A stretch of DNA of 64,000 nucleotides, from NCBI GenBank assembly GCA_945881865.1, contig CAMCVK010000008.1, forward strand, positions 62,001 through 126,000. Direction: 5' to 3'. Origin of the DNA: Fimbriimonas ginsengisoli Gsoil 348 (GTDB lineage: Bacteria > Armatimonadota > Fimbriimonadia > Fimbriimonadales > Fimbriimonadaceae). Positions within the stretch are counted from its first letter, which is position 1. Each line of letters starts with the position of its first letter. The notes below the pieces were generated by a model. The model ran no database searches, was not told the DNA's origin, and saw nothing but the letters and a program-made list of their open reading frames with translations. The position numbers and the translations under genes were made by a program. Below are positions 25,396 to 33,600 of this stretch, piece after piece.

Positions 25396-26534
25396 CTTGC
25401 CGCCACGGTATCTAACGTCGCCAGTTCCAGCACCTTGGTCGCAATCTGCATCGCCGAGCCTGGCATGCCGGCATACAAGGCGTTCGCCCGCATCTTGACG
25501 ATCTCATCGCGTGACTCGAACAGATGACGCACCGTTTCCCCGAGCTCGGCATTGTCGTGCGTTACCAATCCGATCTTTCGCTCCACCAAGAACCGGGCGT
25601 TGTCTTCCTCTTGCCCAGGAATTAGGAACGGCTCGTGAACGACAAACGCGCAGCCGGCGGCGAGAGCCTCGGAAACGGTAAGCCCGCCCGGCTTGCCGAC
25701 CACGAGGTGGGCGGCATGCATGATCTTGGCCATCTCTTCGACCGGCAACCGCTTCAGAATCCGCAGGCACTTCGTCTTTCCGGGCTGCAGGTGCTTTGTC
25801 AGCTTCTCGTATAGCCGGTCGTTTCTTCCGCAGACAACAAAGAGCTGCAAGTCGGGGACGGTCGTCAGAGCCTCGGCGGCACCCAAAAAGTCACCTGCCC
25901 CGATTCCTCCCGCCGTCAGTAGCACGGTTGGGGCGGTCGGGCAAAGGCCCATCGCTTCCGCGGCTTGGGCGCGCGGCAGAGCGTGAGAAAAGGCCCGGTT
26001 GACCGGGATGCCGGTGATCATGCACTTCCCTTCCGCCGCCGGATAACGCTTCAGAAGCTCGGTGTAGGACCAGTCTTGCGGCAAGAAGAAAAAATCCGGT
26101 TCGCCGCGATGCCACATCAAGTGCGGGTAGAGATCGGTGACGACAACCGCCATCTTCAGCGGGAGCTTCTCGCGAAGCTCGGCCACCTTGGGTTGCGGCA
26201 AAGAGTGGGTGCATACCACTACGTCTGGCCGGAACGAAAGAATCTCCTTCTCCAGCTTGTTCAAAAACGCCGAGTCGGCGAGGGTTTGCACGTGATAAGC
26301 GAAGCCAGGGTCGTCCGAAATCTTATACAGCCAGCCCCAAAGCTCGGGCTTCATACGCACGGTGGCCTCGTAGCCGCCGCCGTACCAGGTTCTAAACGCG
26401 CGAGGGGCGAAATCTAGCCCGTCAATCACGCGGGTCTCAACGCCAAGCTCCTGCAACGCCAAGTCAACCGCATTGGCCGCGCTCAGATGGCCGTTCCCGG
26501 TGCTCGCGTGGATGATGAGCACACGCGGTTTCAA
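25392..26534 (-). CDS. MGDG-synthase/UgtP-family glycosyltransferase
   Basis: 380 residues of GT-B fold. N-terminal HASTGNGHLSAANAV is the MGDG-synthase-type acceptor motif; the C-terminal half has LLTAGGIGAGDF and HLVVGKPGGLTVSEALA followed by VHEPFLIPGQEEDNA, which bind the UDP-sugar. Members move galactose or glucose to diacylglycerol, or GlcNAc to other lipids, at the inner membrane face. It overlaps the upstream membrane-protein gene by four bases, suggesting a shared role in making a membrane glycolipid. Confidence 0.88.
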   Translation of the reverse strand: MKPRVLIIHASTGNGHLSAANAVDLALQELGVETRVIDGLDFAPRAFRTWYGGGYEATVRMKPELWGWLYKISDDPGFAYHVQTLADSAFLNKLEKEILSFRPDVVVCTHSLPQPKVAELREKLPLKMAVVVTDLYPHLMWHRGEPDFFFLPQDWSYTELLKRYPAAEGKCMITGIPVNRAFSHALPRAQAAEAMGLCPTAPTVLLTAGGIGAGDFLGAAEALTTVPDLQLFVVCGRNDRLYEKLTKHLQPGKTKCLRILKRLPVEEMAKIMHAAHLVVGKPGGLTVSEALAAGCAFVVHEPFLIPGQEEDNARFLVERKIGLVTHDNAELGETVRHLFESRDEIVKMRANALYAGMPGSAMQIATKVLELATLDTVAAS

Positions 26535-27199
26535 TTTCCACGCTCCAGCCGGAGGGCCGCCCAGACGCGGGTGCGGTGGTAACGCTGAAGGAGCGCGAGA
26601 TACATATCAAGTCCAATAACAAACAAACCGTAAACTCCGATCCAGTGTGGGCCGTCCGTAAAGAAAGGGAGGACAAAAAGGGCACCAAGAACCGCCCCAA
26701 CGAGGTGCACTTTCTCGGCGGCAATCGTGTCGTCCACGAAGTTGTAGAGTCCCTTCCGCGACGATCGCTCCGTCGCCGGACCGCCGCTCAGCGAGTCAAC
26801 AAACAGCACCACGCGTTTTCGGAACCACTCCATCCCAATTCTCACGTAACCCTCTTTCGACTCAAACCTATACGGCGCCCAGAAGCCGCGGGTTTTGGGC
26901 GGCTGAGGATCGGGCATCTTTATCTGGTTCTCGTCTTCGCCGATCTGGTTTCGCTCCCAGGCGGTCCAGAGCACGAGGCCCTTGTAAAACTCGGTGAACA
27001 TGCTCATGAAGTGGAAAAACGTGAGCGTCCCCATCATGATCAGCGACAGAACGTAGGGCTTTTGCCACAGGCCGTAGTAGATCGGGCCATAGGTTGCTAG
27101 GCGGCAAAGATTCGCACCAACGTAATACCGAACGTCGCGAACGGCCTTCGTATATTTGTGCTCTTCAATCTTGGCTCCCGCCAAAATCTCATTAATCAT
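26531..27199 (-). CDS. Membrane protein, possibly CrtO-like acyltransferase
   Basis: 222 residues from ATG 27199; the frame stays open to a TTG at 27310, which would touch the divergent GH127 start. Hydrophobic segments lie near 45-70 and 165-205 of the shorter form. The C-terminal YLALLQRYHRTRVWAAL ending resembles the tail of small integral acyltransferases of the glycosyl-diaponeurosporenoate (CrtO) kind, but this is weak. A four-base overlap with the glycosyltransferase argues for a common pathway, for example acylating its glycolipid product. Confidence 0.55.
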   Translation of the reverse strand: MINEILAGAKIEEHKYTKAVRDVRYYVGANLCRLATYGPIYYGLWQKPYVLSLIMMGTLTFFHFMSMFTEFYKGLVLWTAWERNQIGEDENQIKMPDPQPPKTRGFWAPYRFESKEGYVRIGMEWFRKRVVLFVDSLSGGPATERSSRKGLYNFVDDTIAAEKVHLVGAVLGALFVLPFFTDGPHWIGVYGLFVIGLDMYLALLQRYHRTRVWAALRLERGN

Positions 27200-27297
27200 C
27201 GGAATTCGCTGCCACTCTGGGGCAAGCAACGTGTAGAAGGCGCGCGAACCGCAGGGTTCGAGAACGCGGGCTAACCAAATTCGTATCGTTCGTTGGT

Positions 27298-27303
27298 TAA
27301 ACT
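27298..27303 (+). promoter_or_regulatory. -10 box TAAACT, leaderless start of GH127 gene
   Basis: TAAACT ends six bases before ATG 27310. Confidence 0.55.
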
Positions 27304-27309
27304 CCCCCA

Positions 27310-29196
27310 ATGTCTTCTGCTCGGCGTTTCCGCCGGATTCCCCTTCGTCGCGTTCGACTTACCGATTCATTTTGGACTACTTGGCAGGCGAAGGTGTGCC
27401 GGACCACCCTTCCTACCCAGTTTCGGCAATTGGAAGATACCGGAAGGCTGGAAAATTTCCGAAGGGCAGTGGCTAAGGATGCCAGCAAATATACGGGCTT
27501 CATCTTCAACGACAGCGATGTCTACAAGTGGCTCGAAGCGGTTGCCTATGCGCGGGTCGTCGAGGATTCGGCCGAGCTTCGCACGATGTCGGATGAGGTG
27601 ATTGATCTCGTTGCCGCCGCGCAGATGGAAGACGGCTACCTGAATACCTACTTCCAGCTCACCGGAATCGAGAACCGCTGGCGGAACCTGCACACGATGC
27701 ACGAGATGTACTGCGCCGGGCACCTCATTGAGGCGGCCGTTGCGTTCGCAGAGAACCATCAGGACGAGCGACTCCTGCGGGTTGCGATTCGCTTTGCCGA
27801 CCACATCCTTTCAATCTTCGGCCCGGACGGCCGACTCGGCTTTTGCGGGCACGAGGAGATCGAGCTGGCTTTTGCCCGCCTCTCAGCGCTGACCGGCGAC
27901 GAACGCTATGCCGACCGGGCGCGTTGGATGATTGAGCGACGTGGCCAGCGGCCCAGCATCTTTGCCCAAGAACGGACGGATCGAGACGTACTGGCGCTAT
28001 CACCTTGGGACAACGGCCAGACGCACGCTGTCGAGAGCTACGAGGGCGACTACTGGCAAGACCACGCGCCGATTCGCGAGCACAACCAGGTGGTCGGCCA
28101 TGCCGTTCGGTCGATGTACCTTTACACAGGTGCCTTAGCGCTTTTTTCCGATGACGAGGATCTCGAGGTCGCGATGCTTCGCTGCTGGCAGAACCTCACG
28201 CAACGGCGGATGTACATTACCGGCGGAATTGGTCCGAGCCCGAAGAACGAAGGCTTTACGACCGACTTCGATTTGCCGAATCTCACCGCCTATGCCGAGA
28301 CTTGCGCCGCTGTCGGTCTTGTTTATTGGGGCCAACAGTTCCTGGAGCGCACCGGCAACGCCGAGTTTGCCGATGTCACCGAGCGGGCTCTGTTTAACGG
28401 AGCAATCAGCGGCTTGTCGCTATCCGGCGATCACTATTTCTACGACAACCCGCTCGAGAGCACCGGCTCGCATTCCCGCAAACCGTGGTTCGACTGCGCT
28501 TGCTGTCCGCCCAACATCGCCCGTGTGCTGGCATCGCTGACCGACTACCTACTCTCTGAGTCGGAGACGGGCGTGTACATTCACATCCCATCGGCCTTGC
28601 GGGCCGACACAACGTTTGGCGAAATCGAGGTCGTGGGCAACTACCCCTGGGAAGGAAAATTTGAGATTCGGTACAAGGGCACGACCCGACGCACCTTTAC
28701 CATCGGGTTCCGCATCCCCGATTGGGCGACCGAAACCAACGCGGAGATTGAGGGAGCCGAGGAGCTCGCGGAGTTTGAAGATGGCTACGCCGTGTTTGAT
28801 CGGGAGTGGCATCCGGGAGACACGGTGAAGGTGGACTTCGAGATGGAACCGCGCTGGGTCGAGTGTGACCCTCGGGTTCGGGAGAACCTTGGTCGGTCCG
28901 CCCTTTGCAATGGACCGTTGGTGTATTGTGCCGAGGAGAAAGACCTTGGCTTCGCGCCGCAATTGGTGACCGCGCTGACCGAGGCCCCGCCGGTCGTTGC
29001 CTGGAACCCGGCCCTCCTAGGGGGGGTGAATACAATCTCCGTGGACTCCATTGTGGAAGTCGAGCGGTTCCCGGACGGACTCTACGCCGAAGCGGGCTCA
29101 ACCGAAACCCGGGAGCAGACGGTGTCGATGATTCCCTACTTCGCCTGGAACAATCGCGGTCCGAATGGGATGCAGGTCTGGCTCCGCCGCGCCTGA
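27310..29196 (+). CDS. GH127 beta-L-arabinofuranosidase-like glycoside hydrolase
   Basis: 628 residues, the usual GH127 length. The zinc-binding nucleophile site is intact: Glu330-x-Cys332 (YAETCAAVG) and Cys398-Cys399 in DCACCPPNIARVL; in the family the first of the paired cysteines is the nucleophile. An (alpha/alpha)6 barrel covers about 15-420 and beta-sandwich domains the rest. Characterised members release beta-L-arabinofuranose from plant cell-wall proteins, so the organism may use plant glycans. No signal peptide is visible, so the enzyme probably works on imported oligosaccharides. Confidence 0.92.
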   Translation: MSSARRFRRIPLRRVRLTDSFWTTWQAKVCRTTLPTQFRQLEDTGRLENFRRAVAKDASKYTGFIFNDSDVYKWLEAVAYARVVEDSAELRTMSDEVIDLVAAAQMEDGYLNTYFQLTGIENRWRNLHTMHEMYCAGHLIEAAVAFAENHQDERLLRVAIRFADHILSIFGPDGRLGFCGHEEIELAFARLSALTGDERYADRARWMIERRGQRPSIFAQERTDRDVLALSPWDNGQTHAVESYEGDYWQDHAPIREHNQVVGHAVRSMYLYTGALALFSDDEDLEVAMLRCWQNLTQRRMYITGGIGPSPKNEGFTTDFDLPNLTAYAETCAAVGLVYWGQQFLERTGNAEFADVTERALFNGAISGLSLSGDHYFYDNPLESTGSHSRKPWFDCACCPPNIARVLASLTDYLLSESETGVYIHIPSALRADTTFGEIEVVGNYPWEGKFEIRYKGTTRRTFTIGFRIPDWATETNAEIEGAEELAEFEDGYAVFDREWHPGDTVKVDFEMEPRWVECDPRVRENLGRSALCNGPLVYCAEEKDLGFAPQLVTALTEAPPVVAWNPALLGGVNTISVDSIVEVERFPDGLYAEAGSTETREQTVSMIPYFAWNNRGPNGMQVWLRRA

Positions 29197-29257
29197 CGGC
29201 GGCCTTGCCCTTGGCTGGTATTCCTGCAAGGGAGCAGGATGCCAACCGTCGTGCGGG

Positions 29258-29785
29258 TTATCTCTCGTCCGCGAGGTACGGCGTCCAGCGGCTAGACGGC
29301 AGGTGCGAGACCTCGGCGATGCGGGCGACAAAGAAGCCGATCGCATCGCCGAGCTCCGTTGGCGAAACCCCGGGTCGCTTCCCCGCCGCCAGCGGGCCTA
29401 CTTTGGCCACGAAGCCGCCCTTCACCAGCGAGGTCAACGCAGGTGACTGAACCGTAAACCGTTTCGGATCAAAACTGACCGGCTGCGGCGAAAGCTTGAA
29501 GCTGGCGGCGGCCGCGCGGTGAATCGTTGCGAACTCCTCCAGAATCTCCTTTCGTGAAACGACCGCTTTCCCGGCCGCGATCGTCGGCTTCGGGCTCACC
29601 GAAACGCCGAGAACCTCTCGGCAAGCGCGGCGCAGTTTTGCCATCACTTGCGCGGCTTCGGCACGGGTCACGTCGCCGGAGGCCGCCGGTGCCGCCTTTT
29701 TATTTACGACTTTAAACGATTCTTTCTGCGCACTCGCCAATCCGACCATGCCCAACAAAACCAAAACTACGGTTCCAAGTTTCAT
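29258..29785 (-). CDS. Small secreted protein of unknown function
   Basis: 175 residues. Signal peptide MKLGTVVLVLLGMVGLASAQ, then a basic linker and a mostly helical part; TRAEAAQVMAKLRRA looks faintly like an SLH-type helix, but no full SLH domain is present. The start ATG overlaps the mreB stop by four bases, so it is translated from the mreB operon and may act at the cell envelope. No terminator-like hairpin was seen in the 61 bases before the opposite GH127 gene. Confidence 0.65.
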   Translation of the reverse strand: MKLGTVVLVLLGMVGLASAQKESFKVVNKKAAPAASGDVTRAEAAQVMAKLRRACREVLGVSVSPKPTIAAGKAVVSRKEILEEFATIHRAAAASFKLSPQPVSFDPKRFTVQSPALTSLVKGGFVAKVGPLAAGKRPGVSPTELGDAIGFFVARIAEVSHLPSSRWTPYLADER

Positions 29786-30801
29786 ATCGTGCTCACCGCC
29801 CCGCTCGAACGAATGGCGTCAAGATCTTCTAACGCCCGGCCGGTACCAATTGCCACACAGTTTAGGGCATTTTCCGCGACGTGCACCGGAATATCGGTGA
29901 TCGTGCTCAGTAATCGATCGAGTCCCTTGATGAGCGCGCCGCCACCGGTTAGGGTGATTCCGCGCTCGATGACGTCGCTTGCGAGTTCAGGAGGCGTCCC
30001 TTCCAACACGAGGCACATCTTTTCGGCGATTTGCCGCACCGGCTCGGCAAGTGCATCCCGAATTTCTTCGCTCGTGATCTCGACCGTTTTGGGGAGCCCA
30101 GCGATCATGTCTCGTCCGCGGATCTCCATCCGAAGTTCGGTGGCCAAGGGATAGGCGCTGCCAATCTTGATCTTGATCTCTTCGGCGGTTGGATCACCGA
30201 TCATCAGGTTGTAGGTGTTTCGGATGTGGCGAATAATCGCTTCGTCCATCTTGTTCCCGCCGACTCGCAGGCTGTGTGAAAGCACGATTCCGCCGAGCGA
30301 AATCACCGCAATGTCAGTGGTCCCACCGCCGATGTCAACAACCATGTTTCCACCCGGAACCGAGATCGGCAAACCCGCGCCAATCGCCGCGGCCATCGGT
30401 TCTTCGATGGTCATCGCCTGGCCCGCGCCGGCCTCGCGTGCGGCCTGCACCACGGCCCGTCGCTCGACGTTGGTGACACCGCTGGGAACGCAGATCAACG
30501 TCGTCGGTTTCAGCCGCATGAACATGCTGCGACCGCACGTCTTCTGGATGATGTACTCCAGCATCTTCAGCGTGGTCGTGTAGTCCGCGATGACGCCGTC
30601 TTTTAGCGGACGGATTGCGGCGATATTGCCGGGAGTCCGGCCGAGCATCTCACGGGCCTCGATGCCGACGGCAAGGACCTTGCCCGTCGAGACATTTATG
30701 GCAACAACGGTCGGCTCCGTGAGGACGATGCCCTTACCGCGCCGATAAACAATGATGTTCGCGGTTCCAAGGTCGATGCCGATTTCAGGAACGAGTTTCA
30801 A
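29782..30801 (-). CDS. mreB: Rod shape-determining actin homologue MreB
   Basis: 339 residues of actin fold. MreB filaments at the inner membrane guide elongation of the peptidoglycan wall. EIGIDLGTANIIVYRRGKG is the first phosphate loop and VVDIGGGTTDIAVISLGG the second; ITLTGGGALIKGLDRLL is the adenosine motif. Start is TTG 30801, 18 bases after murA, with which it shares an operon. mreC and mreD are not next to it, unlike in most bacteria. Confidence 0.95.
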   Translation of the reverse strand: MKLVPEIGIDLGTANIIVYRRGKGIVLTEPTVVAINVSTGKVLAVGIEAREMLGRTPGNIAAIRPLKDGVIADYTTTLKMLEYIIQKTCGRSMFMRLKPTTLICVPSGVTNVERRAVVQAAREAGAGQAMTIEEPMAAAIGAGLPISVPGGNMVVDIGGGTTDIAVISLGGIVLSHSLRVGGNKMDEAIIRHIRNTYNLMIGDPTAEEIKIKIGSAYPLATELRMEIRGRDMIAGLPKTVEITSEEIRDALAEPVRQIAEKMCLVLEGTPPELASDVIERGITLTGGGALIKGLDRLLSTITDIPVHVAENALNCVAIGTGRALEDLDAIRSSGAVSTI

Positions 30802-30818
30802 GTGGACTTGTAGAGTAC

Positions 30819-32099
30819 TCAGTGGACCAGCGTCGGCGATGGGTCTTCGACCTTCACGCGCTTGATGCTGCCGCCGAGAGCGGTGATGGTCGCCTCGATC
30901 TTCTCGTAGCCTCGGTCGATGTAGTGAACGTTCCGGATCACGGTTTCACCTTCAGCAACGAGACCCGCTAGCACCAGGGCCGCTCCGGCCCTCAGGTCCG
31001 ACGCCTCGACGTTCGCGCCTTGCAAGCGCGCAACGCCGCTGATGATGCTCGTGCGATCGCGTAGGGCGATCTGGGCTCCCATTCGGTTGAGCTCCTGGAT
31101 GTGACCGATACGGCCTTCGTAGATGGTTTCCTCAACCAAGCTCGTGCCTTCGCTCACGCTAAGCAGCGCGCATGCGGGCTGCTGCATGTCGGTCGGGAAT
31201 CCCGGGTACGGCATGGTTCGGATGTTTACGGCTTTCAGTCGTCCGTCGGCCTGAACGCGAACCGAGTCGTGGCCCACCTCAACGTTTGCGCCGGCTTCAC
31301 GAAGCTTGCCAACGATTGGGGTTTGGGTTTCCGGGAGGATCCCCTCCACGGTGACGTCACCGCCGGTGATCGCTCCGCCAACAAGATAAGTTCCGGCCTG
31401 GATGCGATCGGAAGGAATTCGGAATCGGGTGCCACCCAGCGCTTCGACGCCTATGATGGTGATCGTTGCTCCGCCAGCACCTTCGACGCGCCCACCCATC
31501 TGATTGATGAAGTCGGCCATCGAAAGAACCTCGGGCTCCATCGCGGCGTTGTGGATCGTTGTGACGCCGGATGCCAAGGCCGCCGTCGCCATCAGGTGTT
31601 GCGTCGCGCCCGGGCTGGGATTATCCAAGTAGATGTCGGCCCCGACCAATCGATCCGCACAAGCGTGATAGAAGCCGTTCGCGTACTCAATCTGCGCACC
31701 CAGAGCGGTCAGGCCCTTGATGTGGAAATCAACCGGGCGCGCGCCAATCTTGCAGCCGCCGGGGGCAGGAAGCGAAATCTTGCCGAGCCGGGCCAGAAGC
31801 GGGCCAAGAAGGAAGAACGAGGTGCGAATGCTTCGGGCAACCTCCTCTTCAATCCGGTTCGCAACCACTTCCGACGTATCGACCGTGAGGGTGGCGTTTT
31901 GCCAGGAAGTCTTTGCGCCGAAGCTTTCCAGCAGGCGAGCCTTGAGGCGGACGTCAACGATGTCCGGGGCGTTCTCGAAGACGGTGACACCGCGGGCGAG
32001 AACAACCGCAGAAAGTAATCCTAGGGCTGCGTTCTTGCTGCCCGGAACATGAACCGTGCCGGTGAGCCGGCTTCCTCCGTGAATCGACAATATGTGCAT
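30819..32099 (-). CDS. murA: UDP-N-acetylglucosamine 1-carboxyvinyltransferase
   Basis: 426 residues. MurA transfers enolpyruvate from PEP to UDP-GlcNAc, the first committed step of peptidoglycan synthesis. GSKNAALGLLSA is the opening substrate motif and PGGCKIGARPVD carries the active-site Cys116, the target of fosfomycin, so sensitivity is expected. The leader is conventional: GGAGG 10 bases before ATG, with a 14-base palindrome upstream. mreB follows after 17 bases, linking precursor supply to cell shape. Confidence 0.96.
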   Translation of the reverse strand: MHILSIHGGSRLTGTVHVPGSKNAALGLLSAVVLARGVTVFENAPDIVDVRLKARLLESFGAKTSWQNATLTVDTSEVVANRIEEEVARSIRTSFFLLGPLLARLGKISLPAPGGCKIGARPVDFHIKGLTALGAQIEYANGFYHACADRLVGADIYLDNPSPGATQHLMATAALASGVTTIHNAAMEPEVLSMADFINQMGGRVEGAGGATITIIGVEALGGTRFRIPSDRIQAGTYLVGGAITGGDVTVEGILPETQTPIVGKLREAGANVEVGHDSVRVQADGRLKAVNIRTMPYPGFPTDMQQPACALLSVSEGTSLVEETIYEGRIGHIQELNRMGAQIALRDRTSIISGVARLQGANVEASDLRAGAALVLAGLVAEGETVIRNVHYIDRGYEKIEATITALGGSIKRVKVEDPSPTLVH

Positions 32100-32116
32100 G
32101 TGTGAAACCTCCGTCC

Positions 32117-32130
32117 GTGGTGGCCACCAC
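32117..32130. promoter_or_regulatory. Perfect 14-base palindrome in murA leader
   Basis: GTGGTGGCCACCAC at 32117-32130 lies between the GGAGG box of murA and a TATCAT-like -10 (minus strand, about 32131-32137). This is the position expected for an operator at the transcription start. No protein can be named. Confidence 0.4.
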
Positions 32131-32239
32131 TATGATAGCGGAAAGACTCCAGAAACGCAAGTTTACTGGACGTCTTGGCGGCCAACGTTCTCTCACCCGT
32201 CACTCTAAACCACCACACACAGACGGCGGGTGATGTACG

Positions 32240-32794
32240 TCACGCCCGCTTCTCGAGATACTCCAAGCTGTGGGAGAACTCTTCAAAGAACGGCAGAAAC
32301 ATGCGCCAGTCTTCCCGTCCCTGGGCTTTTAGGTACAGCGGTAAGGAAAGGTAGGGCACAAAGTGCGGACGCTTCGGCTTTCGGGCGAGCTTCATGCCCG
32401 CCTGTTGCGGCGTCTTATCGCCCTTCTTCAGGTTGCAGCGTCGGCAACACGCAACGAGGTTGTCCCACGTGTGCGGTCCGCCGCACCACTTGGGCACAAC
32501 ATGGTCGATAGTTAGTTCCCGACCCTTCGCGGCGCAGTACTGGCACGTGTAGTTGTCACGCGCGAGAATGCTGTGGCGGGAAAGCCGAAGTTGCGGCATC
32601 GGCCGACGAACCTGGTAGCGCATTTTGACCACGCTTGGCGCACGGAAGGTACCACCCGCCGTGTGGATCGGCTCTAGGCGATGCTCCAGAACCTCCACCT
32701 TTCCCAAGAACATGAGGCTCATTGCCCTTCGCAACGAACAGACGTTTAGCGGCTCATAGTTACTATTCAGGACCAAGACTTCATGCGATGCCAT
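32240..32794 (-). CDS. HNH endonuclease family protein
   Basis: 184 residues. The McrA-like HNH core at about 80-125 has NYTCQYCAAKG, LTIDHVVPKWCGG and NLVACCRRCNLKKGD, with two CxxC zinc pairs and the catalytic His. An N-terminal domain opens VLVLNSNYEPLNVCSLRRA, a form common in stand-alone HNH proteins of Actinobacteria, Deinococcus and others. No methylase or restriction partner is near. GGAG lies eight bases before the ATG, so it has a normal leader. Substrate unknown. Confidence 0.88.
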   Translation of the reverse strand: MASHEVLVLNSNYEPLNVCSLRRAMSLMFLGKVEVLEHRLEPIHTAGGTFRAPSVVKMRYQVRRPMPQLRLSRHSILARDNYTCQYCAAKGRELTIDHVVPKWCGGPHTWDNLVACCRRCNLKKGDKTPQQAGMKLARKPKRPHFVPYLSLPLYLKAQGREDWRMFLPFFEEFSHSLEYLEKRA

Positions 32795-32855
32795 TCTGAA
32801 TTCTCCTCTTCGATGGGATAGGTAGATTCATCGCCTGCTCTATGCCACCGGGCAC

Positions 32856-32887
32856 AAAAATGGCCCGTGCACAAACGCGCACGAGCC
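32856..32887 (-). terminator. Terminator of the sigma/anti-sigma/PAP2 operon
   Basis: A nine-pair stem (62-70 with 79-87 of 32800s) has one G-U pair that is valid only on the minus-strand RNA, loop of eight, followed by five T (32860-32856). It lies about 170 bases after the PAP2 stop and before the HNH leader. Confidence 0.65.
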
Positions 32888-33055
32888 TCTTTGGCACAGC
32901 ATATCGGAAGGCACGTATTATGGTGTCCCCCAATTTTGGAGTCCACCGAACGCGTATGCGGTGCACCGATTCGAATGCGATCATCTACGTAGGAGTTTAT
33001 ACGGAGATCGGCCCATTGTTGCACCTTAATTCTCCGATGGAAGATTATCGGAATG

Positions 33056-33595
33056 TTAAGAAGACGCTGTCTTTGGCGAGCGACCAAGCATGAAATAGTA
33101 GACGATCGCGCCAGCAAGCAGTCCGCAGAAGACTCCACCGATCACATCCGACGGCCAGTGAACGCCACGATAGATTCGACTTACTCCGACGCACGCGGCC
33201 GCGACGGCGAGCAGCCACCCCCACTTTACGTTTTTGGTCCCCCACGTCATCAAAATCACGATGGTCGCAACGCCAAAGGACGTCGCCGTATGCCCGCTCG
33301 GGAAGCTGGAAAACATGAACGCCTCCTCGCGGATCGTGAATTGCATGTGGCTCGGCCGCTCGCGTGGAACCGTGGCCTTGAGACCCTGCGCCAGCGGCAA
33401 ACCGGCAATCGCCACCGAGGCGATGATCGGCCACGTGAAGCTCTTTGTTTTTAAAACGAAGTGCGAGAGCACCGTCAGCGCCACCTGCACGTAACCCAAG
33501 CCGACCGAACTCCAAAACAAAAAGAAGAGATCGCCGAAGGCAGAGCGGCTGCCGACGTTGATCAGGCGAAAGACCTCTAGGTCGAACGGATACAC
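33056..33595 (-). CDS. PAP2-family membrane phosphatase
   Basis: 179 residues and about five or six membrane segments. The three-part active site is intact: KATVPRERPS, PSGHT and SRIYRGVHWPSDVIGG. Members remove phosphate from lipids such as undecaprenyl diphosphate or phosphatidate on the outer face of the inner membrane. It starts with GTG 33595, five bases after the anti-sigma stop, so its expression is tied to the ECF sigma unit; envelope-stress control of lipid carrier recycling is a reasonable guess. Confidence 0.88.
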   Translation of the reverse strand: MYPFDLEVFRLINVGSRSAFGDLFFLFWSSVGLGYVQVALTVLSHFVLKTKSFTWPIIASVAIAGLPLAQGLKATVPRERPSHMQFTIREEAFMFSSFPSGHTATSFGVATIVILMTWGTKNVKWGWLLAVAAACVGVSRIYRGVHWPSDVIGGVFCGLLAGAIVYYFMLGRSPKTASS

Positions 33596-33600
33596 CGGGG

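Noticed and set aside
32767-33138. 123-codon minus-strand frame between PAP2 and HNH genes
   Set aside because: It overlaps both genes, spans the terminator at 32856-32887 and has no recognisable composition or motif.
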